DNA of 64,000 nt from Clostridiaceae bacterium. GTDB taxonomy: Bacteria > Bacillota > Clostridia > Lachnospirales > Lachnospiraceae. Positions 28,110-38,864 of this stretch are shown in pieces; position 1 is the stretch's first letter; each line of letters starts with the position of its first letter. The notes under the pieces are model-generated. The model was given only the letters and a program-made list of their open reading frames with translations. It was not told the DNA's origin and made no database searches. The stretch covers positions 1-64,000 of the forward strand of contig CABIXM010000010.1 of assembly GCA_902362725.1 (NCBI GenBank), given 5' to 3'. The position numbers and the translations under genes are program-made.

Positions 28110-29846
28110 ATGAAGAAAAAAAGCGTACTGGCGCTGGGTCTGGTACTGGCCATGAGTGTGTCCATGGTGGGTTGCGGCAGCAGTAAGAAGACAGAGACGG
28201 AAAAGGTAAATGTGGAAGTACAGACGCCCCAGAGCGGCGAAGTGACTTTGGATACAGATTATATCGGAACCGTGTCTCCGGAGCAGCAGGTCTATGTGGT
28301 GCCGCTGGTGTCCGGAACGGTGACCCAGGTGAATTATGCCGTGGGCGATACGGTGAAGGAGGGCGACGTGCTGTTCAGGATCGACGACGAGGCGGCGCAG
28401 CTTCAGATGGACAATGCCAGGGCGGCCTACAGCCAGGCCCAGGCCGGGGTCAACGCGGCGACCGGCGGAGCCAGACACCTGCAAAATTATCAGACAGAGC
28501 AAGGTATCGACAGTATGGAGGACAGCCTGGATCAGGTGCGGGACAGCATTAAGAATATGGAAAGCCAGATAGATACGCTGGGCACCCAGGAAACACAGCT
28601 CAGCCAGGCTGTGACAGCGGCTCAGGCCAATGTGGCGGCGAAAAATCAGGCGCTGGCCCAGGAGCAGCTGAAGCTGGAGAGTCTGCAGAAGGCTGCAGAG
28701 GCAGGCAATGCGTCCTCTGCGGGCAGTACAACGGAAGCGGGTACAGGCAGTACCGGTACGGCAGAGTCAGGTGGAACAGCAGCCGGCGAGACCGGAGCAG
28801 CGTCCGGCACTGCAGGAAGCGGTACGGCCTCTGGCACTGCGGAAGCAGCAGGAACCACAGGCAGCACAGGAGCCACAGCCAGCGATCTGGCTATCCAGGA
28901 GCAGAAAACGAAGGTGGCTACCGCGCAGCTGGAGCTGACCCAGGCTCAGGAAGCACTTTCCCAGGCCCAGTCCGGACTCTCAGCGGCGAAGTCCGGCAAA
29001 TCCCAGCTGGAGAGTGCCCTGGACACTACCAAGACCCAGAAAGATACGCTGAAGGATAATCTGAATACTACAAAAGAGACCTATGAGATCACCAAAAATG
29101 AGGTCTATCCCCAGACTGACGCCACCTACGCGGCTCAGCTGGCCCAGGCAAATGTGGGACTGGAGTCCGCCCAGTATCAGATGGATATGTACACCGTCAA
29201 GGCTCCGATTTCCGGGCAGATCGAATCCATTTCCGTGGAGAAGGACACCATGGCCTCTGCCGGAAACCCGGCTTACGTCATTTCCAATAAGGATTCCATG
29301 ACCGTCACCTTCAATGTGGCGGAGAAGGCCAAAAATGAGCTGAAGGTGGGCGACGCTGTCGAGGTAGAGCGTGGCGGCGAGACCTTTGCCGGAACCATCA
29401 CGGAGGTGGGAACCATGGCGGGGCCGCAGACCCGTCTTTTCCAGGTAAAGGCTTCTGTCATCGGCGCGGGCGATAAGCTGCCCAGCGGCGTATCCGTGAA
29501 GGTACACGCCACCACCCAGCGGGAGCAGAGCGGCCTGGTCATTCCCTATGACGCAGTCTACTTCTCCGCAGGTGACGCGTATGTGTACTGCGTAGAGAAT
29601 GGCAAGCTGGTGAAGACCCCGATTACCGTAGGTCTGATGAATGATAACGAAGTGTCCGTGGAGGACGGACTGAATGCGGAAAGCCAGGTTGTAACTACCT
29701 GGTCCTCCAAGCTGCGCGATGGCGCGGAAGTCTTGATCAATGGCGCAAATGGCGCAGCAGATGACAGCCAGAAAGAAGCAGTGAGTGAAAATGCTGGCAG
29801 TGAGAGCGCAGGCAGCAGTGACACAGAGGCGGAGGACGCAGAATAA
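28110..29846 (+). CDS. RND efflux adaptor lipoprotein (HlyD/AcrA family)
   Basis: A 578-aa membrane-fusion-type protein. The N-terminus is a lipoprotein signal (KKKSVLALGLVLAMSVSMVGC). The biotinyl-lipoyl-like halves lie at about 60-100 (VVPLVSGTVTQVNYAVGDTV) and 350-380 (VKAPISGQIESISV), around a long coiled coil. The coiled coil is interrupted at about residues 201-257 by a stretch made almost only of Gly, Ala, Ser and Thr. The C-terminal barrel is followed by an acidic Ser/Glu tail. In a Gram-positive cell it would sit outside the membrane and assist the downstream pump. GAGGAGG precedes the ATG at 28110; a TTG directly before it is not used. Confidence 0.9.
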   Translation: MKKKSVLALGLVLAMSVSMVGCGSSKKTETEKVNVEVQTPQSGEVTLDTDYIGTVSPEQQVYVVPLVSGTVTQVNYAVGDTVKEGDVLFRIDDEAAQLQMDNARAAYSQAQAGVNAATGGARHLQNYQTEQGIDSMEDSLDQVRDSIKNMESQIDTLGTQETQLSQAVTAAQANVAAKNQALAQEQLKLESLQKAAEAGNASSAGSTTEAGTGSTGTAESGGTAAGETGAASGTAGSGTASGTAEAAGTTGSTGATASDLAIQEQKTKVATAQLELTQAQEALSQAQSGLSAAKSGKSQLESALDTTKTQKDTLKDNLNTTKETYEITKNEVYPQTDATYAAQLAQANVGLESAQYQMDMYTVKAPISGQIESISVEKDTMASAGNPAYVISNKDSMTVTFNVAEKAKNELKVGDAVEVERGGETFAGTITEVGTMAGPQTRLFQVKASVIGAGDKLPSGVSVKVHATTQREQSGLVIPYDAVYFSAGDAYVYCVENGKLVKTPITVGLMNDNEVSVEDGLNAESQVVTTWSSKLRDGAEVLINGANGAADDSQKEAVSENAGSESAGSSDTEAEDAE

Positions 29847-32800
29847 ATGAATCTTACAAAATTTTCCTTAAAAAGACCGGTCACAACCCTTCTGGTTGTC
29901 CTGGCGCTGGCGGTATTCGGTATCTCGTCCCTTCTGGGCCTGAGACTGGAGCTGATGCCGGATATGGATATGCCGGTGATGATGGTTATGACCATTTATC
30001 CGGGAGCGGATCCGGAATCCGTAGAGGAGTTGGTAAGCTCTGAGATAGAAGGCAAGGTGGGAGCCTTAAGCGGTGTGGATTCCGTTACCACCTATTCCCA
30101 GGAGAACAGTTCCATGGTTCTCCTGCAGTATGATTACAGTGTGGATACCAACGACGCGTATCTGGATCTGCGAGCGGCGCTGGATTCAGTGGAGCGTTCT
30201 CTGCCGGATGACTGCCAGAGCCCCATTGTTATGAAAATGGATATCAATTCCATGCCCAGTATGATGTATTCCTTAAGCACCACCGACGGCAGCGACGTTC
30301 TCTCCCTGGCCAATGACGAGATTGTGCCGGAGCTGAAGGCGGTAAGCTCGGTGGCCAGCGTAGAGGTCAGCGGCGGACGGGAGAATTATATTCAGGTGAA
30401 GCTGGACGAGGAGGCCATGAATCAGTATGGACTGACCATGAGCAGCATTGCCCAGTTTATTGCGACCACAGATTTTACAGTCCCCATCGGCTCCCTGGAG
30501 CAGGGTACGCAGTCCATCAGCGCCATCAGTACGGCGGATGTGACCACGGTAGAGGATCTGCGGGAGATTCCGTTGTTTACCGCTACCGGCAGTATGATTC
30601 ACCTGTCAGACGTGGCTGACGTGGAGTGGTCCCAGAAGGATCCGGACAGCATCAGCCGTTATAACGGCGAGGAGACCCTGACGGTCAGCGTTACTAAGAA
30701 CCAGAGTGCAAGTACCCTGGGAGTGGTGCGGGACGTCAGAAAGACCATGGAGCGGCTGCAGAAGGAACATCCGGGCCTGGTGGCGACAGCCTCCTACGAC
30801 GCGTCAGATATGATTCTTCTGGCTGTAAAATCAGTAGGAAGCACGCTGCTCATGGGCGTCATCCTGTCTATGCTGGTGTTATTCATCTTCTTCGGCGACT
30901 GGAAGGCCAGCTTGATTGTAGGAAGCGCCATGCCCATCTCCCTGCTGGTGACGGTGATTGTCATGGCCGTGGCAGGCTTTTCACTGAATATCATTACGTT
31001 GGGCGCGCTGGTGATTGCCATCGGTATGATGGTAGACAGCTCCAGCGTCGTGCTGGAGAGCTGTTTCCGGGCGAAGGATAAAAAGCCGGGCTTTCGGGAG
31101 GCTGCGGAAATCGGTACCAGAGGCGTGGCAGGCTCTATCGTGGCTTCTACGATTACCACAGTCGTGGTATACCTGCCCTTGTGTATCCAGACCGGACTGA
31201 CCGGACAGATCTTCGGACAGCTGGGCTATACGATTATCATCGCCATGCTGGCGTCCCTGATTTCCGCACTGACTCTGGTTCCTCTGTTCTTCTGTATCTT
31301 TAAGCCGCAGGAGAAAAAGGAACTGAAGCTGAACGGATTTCTGGATAAGGGTAAGGAAAAATATGACAGGATGGAGCGGAAGCTCTTGCATAAGAAGAAG
31401 CTGAGCGTTTTGGTGGCGGTGGTGCTGTTAGTTATGTCCTTCGGCCTGGTGGCGCTGATGAAGGTGGAGCTGATGCCGGCCATGGACGAGGGAACCATTT
31501 CCGTGGCAGCTGCCTTCCGTAGCGGTACCAAAGCAGAAGAAGTAGATAAAAAAATGCAGGAGCTCGAGGCTATGGTGGCGGCCCATGAGGACGTGGACAG
31601 CTATACCCTGACTTCCTCCAAGGGATCTGGAACCATTTCCGTTAATCTGAAGGAGGATCGGAAGATGTCCAGCCAGGAGGTGGCAGATGAGTGGCTGGAG
31701 GAAACCAGGGATATGACTGGCGTACAGTTGGATATCACCGTCAGCAGCCAGATGTCTACCATGATGGCGACCAGCAGTGGCGGAAGCGTGACGCTGGCCT
31801 CTACAGATCTGGACGATTTGAAAGAGGCGGCATCCCTGATTGAGGAAAAGGCCTGGAATATTCCGGGCGTGTTGAACGTGTCCTCGGATGCCGGTGAAGG
31901 CTCTACCCAGATCCGGGTGGTAATTGATCCGTTGGACGCTATGGCCCACGGTATGACGCCCGTACAGGCGGCAGGGGGGCTCTACAGTATGATCAGCGGA
32001 ACCGAGGCCATGACCATTACGTCAAATGGAGAGGAGTACAGTGTCATGCTGGAGTACCCGGAGGGAACCTATACAAAGGCCAGCTCCCTTTTGGACGCAT
32101 CCGTTGGCGGCGTGCCCCTGTCGGAAATGGCGACCCTGCAATATACTGATTCCCAGCAGACCGTCATGAAACAGGACGGAAAATACACCACCACCATTAC
32201 CGCCTCTTGTGTCTCAGAGGATACGGACACGGTGGACGCGGCGCTGGATAAGCTGGTGGCAGATACAAAGCTTCCGGATTCTGTGGAGCAGACTCAGGAC
32301 ACCATGGACGAGATGATGACAGAGACCTTTACGGCCATCGGTAAGGCGATTGCGGCGGCAGTGTTCCTGGTATTCCTGGTTATGGCCATGCAGTTTGAAT
32401 CTCCGAAGTATTCTCTGATGGTCATGCTGAGCATTCCCTTCAGCCTGATTGGTTCCTTCGGACTTCTCTTTTTGTCCGGACAGTCGCTGACCATGATTTC
32501 CATGATGGGTATCATGATGCTGGTGGGTATCGTGGTAAATAACGGTATCCTGTATGTGGACGGCGTCCATGCCCTGATGAATGAGGAAGGATTGGGACTG
32601 GAGGACGCGCTGATTGAAAGCGGAAAGACGAGACTCCGGCCGATTCTGATTACTACGCTGACTACCGTTATTTCCATGATTCCCATGTCTCTGGGACTGG
32701 GAACCGGAACGGAAATGATGCAGAGCATGGGTATCATTATCATCGGCGGCCTGACTGCCTCTACGATTTTGATTCTTTTGTTAATGCCGGTATTCTATCT

Positions 32801-32897
32801 GATGGCTTACGGAAATAAAAAAGAAAAGGGGCCGAAAAAACCGCGGAAATGGAGGCTTAAAAAGCATGGAACTGCAGAAACCGAAGTCAATGCCTGA
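29847..32897 (+). CDS. RND-family efflux transporter (AcrB/MMPL type)
   Basis: A 1016-aa transporter beginning directly after the adaptor stop. It shows the RND plan: membrane helix 1, a large extracellular domain, helices 2-6 (about 330-480), a second large domain, and helices 8-12 (about 840-1000). The conserved GALVIAIGMMVDSSSVVLES segment in helix 4 carries the proton-relay aspartate. Such pumps drive drugs, lipids or other hydrophobic compounds outward with proton entry. The 3' end overlaps the TetR gene by 32 bases. The substrate is unknown. Confidence 0.94.
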   Translation: MNLTKFSLKRPVTTLLVVLALAVFGISSLLGLRLELMPDMDMPVMMVMTIYPGADPESVEELVSSEIEGKVGALSGVDSVTTYSQENSSMVLLQYDYSVDTNDAYLDLRAALDSVERSLPDDCQSPIVMKMDINSMPSMMYSLSTTDGSDVLSLANDEIVPELKAVSSVASVEVSGGRENYIQVKLDEEAMNQYGLTMSSIAQFIATTDFTVPIGSLEQGTQSISAISTADVTTVEDLREIPLFTATGSMIHLSDVADVEWSQKDPDSISRYNGEETLTVSVTKNQSASTLGVVRDVRKTMERLQKEHPGLVATASYDASDMILLAVKSVGSTLLMGVILSMLVLFIFFGDWKASLIVGSAMPISLLVTVIVMAVAGFSLNIITLGALVIAIGMMVDSSSVVLESCFRAKDKKPGFREAAEIGTRGVAGSIVASTITTVVVYLPLCIQTGLTGQIFGQLGYTIIIAMLASLISALTLVPLFFCIFKPQEKKELKLNGFLDKGKEKYDRMERKLLHKKKLSVLVAVVLLVMSFGLVALMKVELMPAMDEGTISVAAAFRSGTKAEEVDKKMQELEAMVAAHEDVDSYTLTSSKGSGTISVNLKEDRKMSSQEVADEWLEETRDMTGVQLDITVSSQMSTMMATSSGGSVTLASTDLDDLKEAASLIEEKAWNIPGVLNVSSDAGEGSTQIRVVIDPLDAMAHGMTPVQAAGGLYSMISGTEAMTITSNGEEYSVMLEYPEGTYTKASSLLDASVGGVPLSEMATLQYTDSQQTVMKQDGKYTTTITASCVSEDTDTVDAALDKLVADTKLPDSVEQTQDTMDEMMTETFTAIGKAIAAAVFLVFLVMAMQFESPKYSLMVMLSIPFSLIGSFGLLFLSGQSLTMISMMGIMMLVGIVVNNGILYVDGVHALMNEEGLGLEDALIESGKTRLRPILITTLTTVISMIPMSLGLGTGTEMMQSMGIIIIGGLTASTILILLLMPVFYLMAYGNKKEKGPKKPRKWRLKKHGTAETEVNA

Positions 32898-33507
32898 GCT
32901 GAAGCCCAAGGTAAAGGCCCTCTACGATGCAGTACTGGAGCTTCTGAATGAAAATGCGGATGTCAATACCCTGACCGTGTCGGATATTACAAAGCGTGCC
33001 GGTATCGGTAAGGGAACGGCCTACGATTATTTCAGCTGTAAAGAAGAAATCATTGCGGGAGCCATTATCTATGACGCCCAGACCCAGGGCGTGGAGAACT
33101 GGGAAAGACTGGAAAATATTCCGGGCTTTGAAGAAAAGATCTGCTATTGCTTTCATTGGGTGGCAGAGTGTGTGCAGGAGCAGCGGGCATTTGCCAGATT
33201 TCTGTTCCTGTCGGCCCATCCGGGAGCGGCTAAGGACGATATTATGAAGAAGCTGCAGAGCATGCTTGCGGAAAGCAGGCAGTGCGGCGATATGGGTCCT
33301 ATGATGATTCTGGGAAATCTGTGTGACTGCGGCATGCGGGAATGCTATATCCGGAAAGAGCTCCCGAAGCAGGCGGCGGTGTATATGCTGCTTGGCAGCC
33401 TGACCTCCCTGGTGATGTATCTGGGAGAAAAAAAACAGACCGGGGATTTCTGTCCGGAGGAGATGGGAACCTATCTGTGTGAGGGCTTTTTAAAAGCAGT
33501 AAGGTAA
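32866..33507 (+). CDS. TetR-family repressor of the efflux operon
   Basis: A 213-aa regulator. The N-terminal helix-turn-helix lies at about residues 25-65 (VSDITKRAGIGKGTAYDYF), and the C-terminal helical domain would bind an inducer. It starts inside the last codons of the transporter gene, with TGGAGG 9 bases upstream. It is probably the protein that binds the palindrome at 28062-28079 and so controls its own operon. The target is inferred from the gene arrangement. Confidence 0.92.
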   Translation: MELQKPKSMPELKPKVKALYDAVLELLNENADVNTLTVSDITKRAGIGKGTAYDYFSCKEEIIAGAIIYDAQTQGVENWERLENIPGFEEKICYCFHWVAECVQEQRAFARFLFLSAHPGAAKDDIMKKLQSMLAESRQCGDMGPMMILGNLCDCGMRECYIRKELPKQAAVYMLLGSLTSLVMYLGEKKQTGDFCPEEMGTYLCEGFLKAVR

Positions 33508-33521
33508 GAAATAAGGAATAA

Positions 33522-33557
33522 AAAACGGACTGTGACTTTACCGTCACAGTCTGTTTT
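33522..33557 (+). terminator. Terminator of the RND efflux operon
   Basis: AAACgGACTGTGAC pairs with GTCACAGTCtGTTT around TTTACC, just after the TetR stop. Confidence 0.85.
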
Positions 33558-33619
33558 GCTATAATAGAACCGGTGGTTTTAGAAAAAACGCATGGAAAAT
33601 GCAGCAGGAGGTATGAGGT

Positions 33620-34030
33620 ATGCTTTTGGAAAAACTGGAGCAGGAGGGTATCAAGAAGGAACTGGAAGCCCTCGGATACAACTGTGAGGAGATCTTCGGC
33701 GGCCTGAAGGAGGAGACGGACCGGCTGTACGCATCCTATTCCTGGCAGAAGATTCCCTGTACGGTAGAAGGAATCCGGGAGTATGTGATTCACGCGGTTC
33801 CGCCGAAGGAGCTTCGGGAGAAAGACTATCCCTGGGAGGAGTGGTTTATCCAGTTCGATGAACCGGTACACCACGTATTGTTTATGCACGATCAGGAGAT
33901 CTGCAATGCGGAAGTGCCGATTCCGGAGGGAGATACACAGCATCCGGCGGAGATTTGCGGAAGAACCTGGTACTATTATGACGATAAGAACAGCTATCCG
34001 CATTTTGCAGGGAAGTCGGAGCCGAGATAA
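33620..34030 (+). CDS. Hypothetical soluble protein
   Basis: A 136-aa protein that I do not recognise. It is acidic, with a helical N-terminus (LLEKLEQEGIKKELEALGY) and aromatic-rich segments (YPWEEWFIQFDEP, GRTWYYYDDKN). No signal peptide or membrane segment is seen. AGGAGGT lies 7 bases before the chosen ATG. It is a single gene between two terminators. Confidence 0.7.
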   Translation: MLLEKLEQEGIKKELEALGYNCEEIFGGLKEETDRLYASYSWQKIPCTVEGIREYVIHAVPPKELREKDYPWEEWFIQFDEPVHHVLFMHDQEICNAEVPIPEGDTQHPAEICGRTWYYYDDKNSYPHFAGKSEPR

Positions 34031-34056
34031 TCCCTGATTAGAAAAACTGAATAGAG

Positions 34057-34097
34057 ATGCCCGGAAGTTTCCCAAAGGAATTTTCCGGGCATTTTTC
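34057..34097 (+). terminator. Terminator after the hypothetical gene
   Basis: ATGCCCGGAA pairs with TTCCGGGCAT, followed by TTTTTC. Confidence 0.85.
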
Positions 34098-34250
34098 TTT
34101 CTTAAGAAATTCAGAAGATTCTTAAAAAAACCGGTATTATCTTGAATCCATTGGAATATAATGCTAGAGTATGATCTAGTATCCCGTCCGCTGTGGAGGG
34201 GAAATGACTGGAAACGAATGACAGGATACAGCAGCGAAAGAGGAGATTTT

Positions 34251-35762
34251 ATGAAAAAGGGTAATGGAGGAATTCGTACGGTATTTACAGCGGGCGTTCT
34301 GCTTGTGCTGGTTATAGTGGCTGCGTGGACGCTGAAGCACAGAAAGGCGGACGAGCCTGCGGATGCAGAGATTAAGATAGAAACGCCGGTTTCAGAGGAA
34401 GAGGCGCCGGTGGAAGAAACAGCTCCGGCGGCGGAGCCGACGGTGGATCCGGCCGCAGAGCAGGCAGCTAAGGACGAAGCAGCCCGTCAGGAGCAGGAAA
34501 AGAGTACCTTCGTGACGGACTATGAGAGCGAACCGCTTCTGAATACCACTTCTATTAAATATCTGAGCCTGGAGGTGGGAGGAACCGACGATGAGATCCG
34601 CCTCAACTGGATGTCCCCCAGTGGAAGTGCCGGACAGGTAAGCTGGTATACCGTGCAGGACGGGACATTTCAGATGGTGACGGCCCAGTGCAGCGCTTCC
34701 CAGACTATGCCTGGATATTATGTAAACAAAGCGACGGTGACCGGACTGCAGCCGGGAATGACCTATGCGTATAAGGTAGGAAATGACGCCGGAGGCTGGT
34801 CCCCGGAATACAAATATACCGTCCCGGAAGGGGATACCACCCATGGTTTTACGTTCCTGGTGGCCTCCGACGCGGAGATTGGCCAGGATGAGAAGAATGA
34901 TGTGCAGGTGTCCATCAACGACTGGGACAAGGTGGTGACCCGGCTTACCGATTATGTGCCGGAGGCGCAGTTCCTGGTTCATACAGGTGATCAGGTGTCC
35001 AGGTTTGGAGACGCGGGGGAGTATAGCGGATTTTTGGATCATCTGGGACTTTATAAGATTCCGCTGGCACCGGTGACCGGTAATCATGACGTAGCGAATG
35101 AGCAGATGGCCGAGGAGCTGGGCTATGGCGGCGGGCCATTCTTCTATGAACATTTCAATGTGCCGAACCGCTCGGAGGAGTACGGCATGAGCGAATACGA
35201 CAAGGATGGCGATTACTATTTCATCCGTGGAAATGCGCTCTTTATCGTGCTGAACAGTGTGACGGCCCAGGCGACTGATACTCACGAGGCATATGTGCCG
35301 AAGGTGATTGCGGAACATCCGGATACCAAATGGCGGATTCTCATCCAGCATTATCCGGCCTACAGCAGCGTGGCAAGATATCAGGAACAGATGGACAGCT
35401 GGATGCGCTATTCTCTGGGCTATATCTGTGAAGACAATGATATTGATCTGGTGCTGACCGGCCACGATTCGGTATATTCCAGATCCGCATTCACGAATCG
35501 GCGTTGTGAGAATTACGAGGGCTATGATTACGCGTCTGGCGGTATGGCAGTGAATCCGGAGGGAACCATGTATGTGGTCTGCGGAACCTCCAGCGGAAGC
35601 CTGTATCAGGCGGCGACGCCCAACGATCAGCTGGTCTTTCAGGGACAGCCGGAGGAGCCCATGGCTCTGCGGATCGATCTGACGGATACCGACCTTCATC
35701 TGCGGGCTTATACCGTAGACAACTGGACCGTCTACGATGAGTATACAATTCGCAAAGAATAG
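34251..35762 (+). CDS. Secreted purple-acid-phosphatase-like metallophosphoesterase
   Basis: A 503-aa exported protein. A basic N-terminus and one hydrophobic segment (about residues 8-25) anchor or export it, followed by an acidic Glu/Ala/Pro linker. Residues 105-200 form the fibronectin-III-like N-terminal domain of purple acid phosphatases (VTGLQPGMTYAYKVG). The catalytic domain has HTGDQ, TGNHD, QHYP and TGHDS. The start at 34251 has AGAGGAG just upstream; the longer frame from 34161 includes no such site. It probably releases phosphate from organic esters outside the cell. Confidence 0.88.
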   Translation: MKKGNGGIRTVFTAGVLLVLVIVAAWTLKHRKADEPADAEIKIETPVSEEEAPVEETAPAAEPTVDPAAEQAAKDEAARQEQEKSTFVTDYESEPLLNTTSIKYLSLEVGGTDDEIRLNWMSPSGSAGQVSWYTVQDGTFQMVTAQCSASQTMPGYYVNKATVTGLQPGMTYAYKVGNDAGGWSPEYKYTVPEGDTTHGFTFLVASDAEIGQDEKNDVQVSINDWDKVVTRLTDYVPEAQFLVHTGDQVSRFGDAGEYSGFLDHLGLYKIPLAPVTGNHDVANEQMAEELGYGGGPFFYEHFNVPNRSEEYGMSEYDKDGDYYFIRGNALFIVLNSVTAQATDTHEAYVPKVIAEHPDTKWRILIQHYPAYSSVARYQEQMDSWMRYSLGYICEDNDIDLVLTGHDSVYSRSAFTNRRCENYEGYDYASGGMAVNPEGTMYVVCGTSSGSLYQAATPNDQLVFQGQPEEPMALRIDLTDTDLHLRAYTVDNWTVYDEYTIRKE

Positions 35763-35841
35763 CGCAGAAACCTTGACAATCCGCGGAAAGACTGCTATAT
35801 TTACCTACAGTTAGACTGGAAAGAATAACGACATAATTCAA

Positions 35842-36097
35842 AGGCAGAGAAAAAGAGGAGTACGCGGGACATACGTCAAAAGAGAGGACAGCTCATAGGC
35901 TGAGAGGCTGTCGTGGAAGGGTCGCCTGCGGAAGGTAGCTTTGGAGCCGGAATGGTGAAACGGGAGCACAGAGTAGCCATTCACGCCTGACCAGCGTTAA
36001 AGGGTGAGAGATATGAGGCGGATTTTCGCTTCATAAGTAAGGTGGTACCGCGCACAAGCGCCCTTTCAGGATAAGAGAGGGCGCTTATTTTTTTTCG
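35842..36097 (+). promoter_or_regulatory. T-box leader controlling valS
   Basis: The conserved T-box AAGGTGGTACCGCG is at 36039-36052, after a long structured leader that contains an AGTA-type stem I region. A terminator, GCGCCCTtTC paired with GAgAGGGCGC plus eight T, lies at 36058-36097. Uncharged tRNA-Val would stabilise the antiterminator and allow valS transcription. I could not assign the specifier codon with confidence. Confidence 0.9.
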
Positions 36098-36137
36098 ACT
36101 GGTTCAAGAAGCGAAAGAAAAATGAAGGAGGAACAGA

Positions 36138-38849
36138 ATGAAAGAGTTGGCAAAGACCTATGATCCCAAAGCAATGGAGGATCGTATTTACGGAGAGTGG
36201 CTGGAGAAAAAGTATTTCCATGCAGAGGTGGATCGGAGTAAAAAACCGTTCACGATTGTCATGCCGCCTCCCAATATCACAGGAAAGCTGCACATGGGAC
36301 ACGCGCTGGACAATACCCTGCAGGATATCCTGATCCGTTACAAGAGAATGCAGGGCTACAATGCGCTGTGGATTCCGGGAACCGACCATGCTTCCATTTC
36401 CACAGAGGTTAAGGTCATCAACCAGCTGAAGTCGGAAGGCATCGATAAGAACGAGCTGGGCCGTGAGGGCTTCTTAAAGAGAACCTGGGAGTGGCGGGAA
36501 GAGTATGGCCGTACCATCGTAGATCAGCTGAAGAAGATTGGCTCCTCCTGCGACTGGGACAGAGAGCGCTTCACCATGGACGAGGGCTGCTCCAAGGCCG
36601 TACAGGAGGTATTCCTGCGCCTGCATAAGAAGGGCTATATCTACAAGGGCTCCCGTATCATCAACTGGTGTCCGGTCTGCAAGACCTCTATCTCTGACGC
36701 GGAGGTAGAGCATGAGGAGCAGGCAGGTCATTTCTGGCATATCAATTATCCAATCAAGGGCAGCGATAAGTTCGTCGAGATCGCTACCACCAGACCGGAG
36801 ACATTGCTTGGCGACAGTGCCCTGGCTGTGAATCCGGACGACGAGCGCTATAAAGATATCGTAGGTAAGACCGTGATCCTGCCGCTGGTAGGCCGCGAGA
36901 TTCCGGTCATCGCCGACGCATACGTAGATAAGGAGTTCGGTACCGGCGTGGTTAAGATTACCCCGGCGCACGACCCCAACGATTTCGAGGTAGGAAAGCG
37001 TCATAACCTGCCGGAGATCAATATTCTGAACGACGACGCAACCATCAATGAGAACGGCGGCAAGTACGCAGGCATGGATCGCTACGAGGCCCGCAAGGTC
37101 ATGGTAGAGGAACTGAAGGAGCAGGGTCTGCTGGTGAAGGTGGTAGACCATGTCCATAACGTAGGAACCCACGACCGCTGCGGCACCACTGTTGAGCCCA
37201 TGATCAAGCAGCAGTGGTTCGTAAAGATGGAGGAAATGGCAAAGCCAGCTATCGAGGCCATCAAGAACGGCGATCTGACTTTCGTGCCGGAGCGCTTCGA
37301 CAAGACGTATCTGCACTGGCTGGAGAATATCCGCGACTGGTGTATTTCCCGTCAGCTCTGGTGGGGACACCGGATTCCGGCTTATTATTGCGACGACTGC
37401 GGCGAGATCGTGGTAGACCGGGAGATGCCGAAGGTGTGTCCGAAGTGCGGCGGAACCCATTTCACACAGGATCCGGATACCCTGGATACCTGGTTCTCCT
37501 CTGCGCTGTGGCCCTTCTCTACCCTGGGCTGGCCGGAGAACACAGAGGATCTGGACTACTTCTACCCCACCGATGTGCTGGTAACCGGATACGATATCAT
37601 CTTCTTCTGGGTCATCCGTATGGTATTCTCAGGCTATGAGCAGACCGGAAAGTGTCCGTTCCATCATGTACTGATTCACGGACTGGTGCGGGATTCCCTG
37701 GGACGGAAGATGAGTAAGTCTCTGGGAAATGGTATCGACCCGCTGGAGATCATCGATCAGTATGGCGCAGACGCCCTGCGTTTCACCCTGGTTACCGGCA
37801 ACGCGCCCGGCAACGACATGCGTTTCTATATGGAGCGTGTGGAGGCCAGCCGTAACTTTGCCAACAAGATCTGGAACGCTTCCCGTTTTATCATGATGAA
37901 CGTGACTGCTCTGAAGGAAAATGAGCACGAGCAGAGCGAGTATTCATTTTCAACGGAGCAGTCAGCGACGGACCGCAGGTCTGGAGCTTGCGTAAAAGAA
38001 ATGGATCTCACACAGCTCACCGGCGCGGACAAGTGGATTCTGTCCAAGGTCAACACCCTGGCACAGGATGTGACGGCGAACATGGACAAGTTTGAGCTGG
38101 GTATCGCCGTTCAGAAGCTCTACGACTTCATCTGGGAGGAGTTCTGCGACTGGTACATCGAGATGGTGAAGCCCCGTCTCTATAATGAAGAGGATCAGAC
38201 CAAGGCGGCGGCTCTGTGGACTCTGAAGACTGTTCTGACCAACGCCCTGAAGCTTCTGCATCCGTACATGCCGTTCATCACCGAGGAGATTTACCGCAAC
38301 CTGACCGGAGAGGAGTCCATCATGATTTCCGCATGGCCGGAGTTTAAGGAGGAGTGGAGCTTCCAGAAGGAAGAGGCTGAGGTAGAGCTGATCAAAGAGG
38401 CCGTTCGTTCCATCCGTAACGTGCGTTCTTCCATGAACGTACCGCCCAGCAAGAAGGCTCACGTGATCGTAGTATCCGAGAAGCCGCAGGTGCGGGAGGT
38501 ATTTGAGGGCAGCAAGGCCTTCTTCGGTACCTTAAGCTATGCGAGCCAGGTGACGGTTCAGGAGGATAAGAGCGGTATCGGTGAGGATGCGGTTTCCGCG
38601 CTGATTCCGGACGCAGCCGTTTATATGCCCTTTGCGGAGCTGGTAGATCTGGAAAAAGAGATTGAGCGTTTGAAGAAAGAGGAGGAGCGTCTGACGAAGG
38701 AGCTGGCCCGTGTGAACGGTATGCTCAGCAATGAGAAGTTCATCAGCAAGGCACCCCAGAGCAAGATTGACGAGGAGAAAGAGAAGCTGGAGAAGTACAC
38801 CCAGATGATGAATCAGGTGAAGGAACATCTCGCAGCGCTTGTGAAATAA
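36138..38849 (+). CDS. valS: Valyl-tRNA synthetase
   Basis: A 903-aa class I synthetase that charges tRNA-Val. HMGH (residues 52-55) and KMSKS (524-528) are the ATP-binding signatures, and the editing domain lies between them. CPVC and C-rich pairs (CDDC, CPKC) are zinc-binding knuckles. The C-terminal coiled coil is intact. An unusual charged insert at about residues 594-624 contains [20 protein letters not shown], between the catalytic domain and the anticodon-binding domain. GAAGGAGG precedes the start, and the T-box leader regulates it. Confidence 0.97.
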   Translation: MKELAKTYDPKAMEDRIYGEWLEKKYFHAEVDRSKKPFTIVMPPPNITGKLHMGHALDNTLQDILIRYKRMQGYNALWIPGTDHASISTEVKVINQLKSEGIDKNELGREGFLKRTWEWREEYGRTIVDQLKKIGSSCDWDRERFTMDEGCSKAVQEVFLRLHKKGYIYKGSRIINWCPVCKTSISDAEVEHEEQAGHFWHINYPIKGSDKFVEIATTRPETLLGDSALAVNPDDERYKDIVGKTVILPLVGREIPVIADAYVDKEFGTGVVKITPAHDPNDFEVGKRHNLPEINILNDDATINENGGKYAGMDRYEARKVMVEELKEQGLLVKVVDHVHNVGTHDRCGTTVEPMIKQQWFVKMEEMAKPAIEAIKNGDLTFVPERFDKTYLHWLENIRDWCISRQLWWGHRIPAYYCDDCGEIVVDREMPKVCPKCGGTHFTQDPDTLDTWFSSALWPFSTLGWPENTEDLDYFYPTDVLVTGYDIIFFWVIRMVFSGYEQTGKCPFHHVLIHGLVRDSLGRKMSKSLGNGIDPLEIIDQYGADALRFTLVTGNAPGNDMRFYMERVEASRNFANKIWNASRFIMMNVTALKENEHEQSEYSFSTEQSATDRRSGACVKEMDLTQLTGADKWILSKVNTLAQDVTANMDKFELGIAVQKLYDFIWEEFCDWYIEMVKPRLYNEEDQTKAAALWTLKTVLTNALKLLHPYMPFITEEIYRNLTGEESIMISAWPEFKEEWSFQKEEAEVELIKEAVRSIRNVRSSMNVPPSKKAHVIVVSEKPQVREVFEGSKAFFGTLSYASQVTVQEDKSGIGEDAVSALIPDAAVYMPFAELVDLEKEIERLKKEEERLTKELARVNGMLSNEKFISKAPQSKIDEEKEKLEKYTQMMNQVKEHLAALVK

Positions 38850-38864
38850 GATAGAGAGGAATTT

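Noticed and set aside
35842..36097. Specifier codon of the T-box
   Set aside because: Several GTN triplets lie in the leader and the stem I loop could not be placed with certainty.
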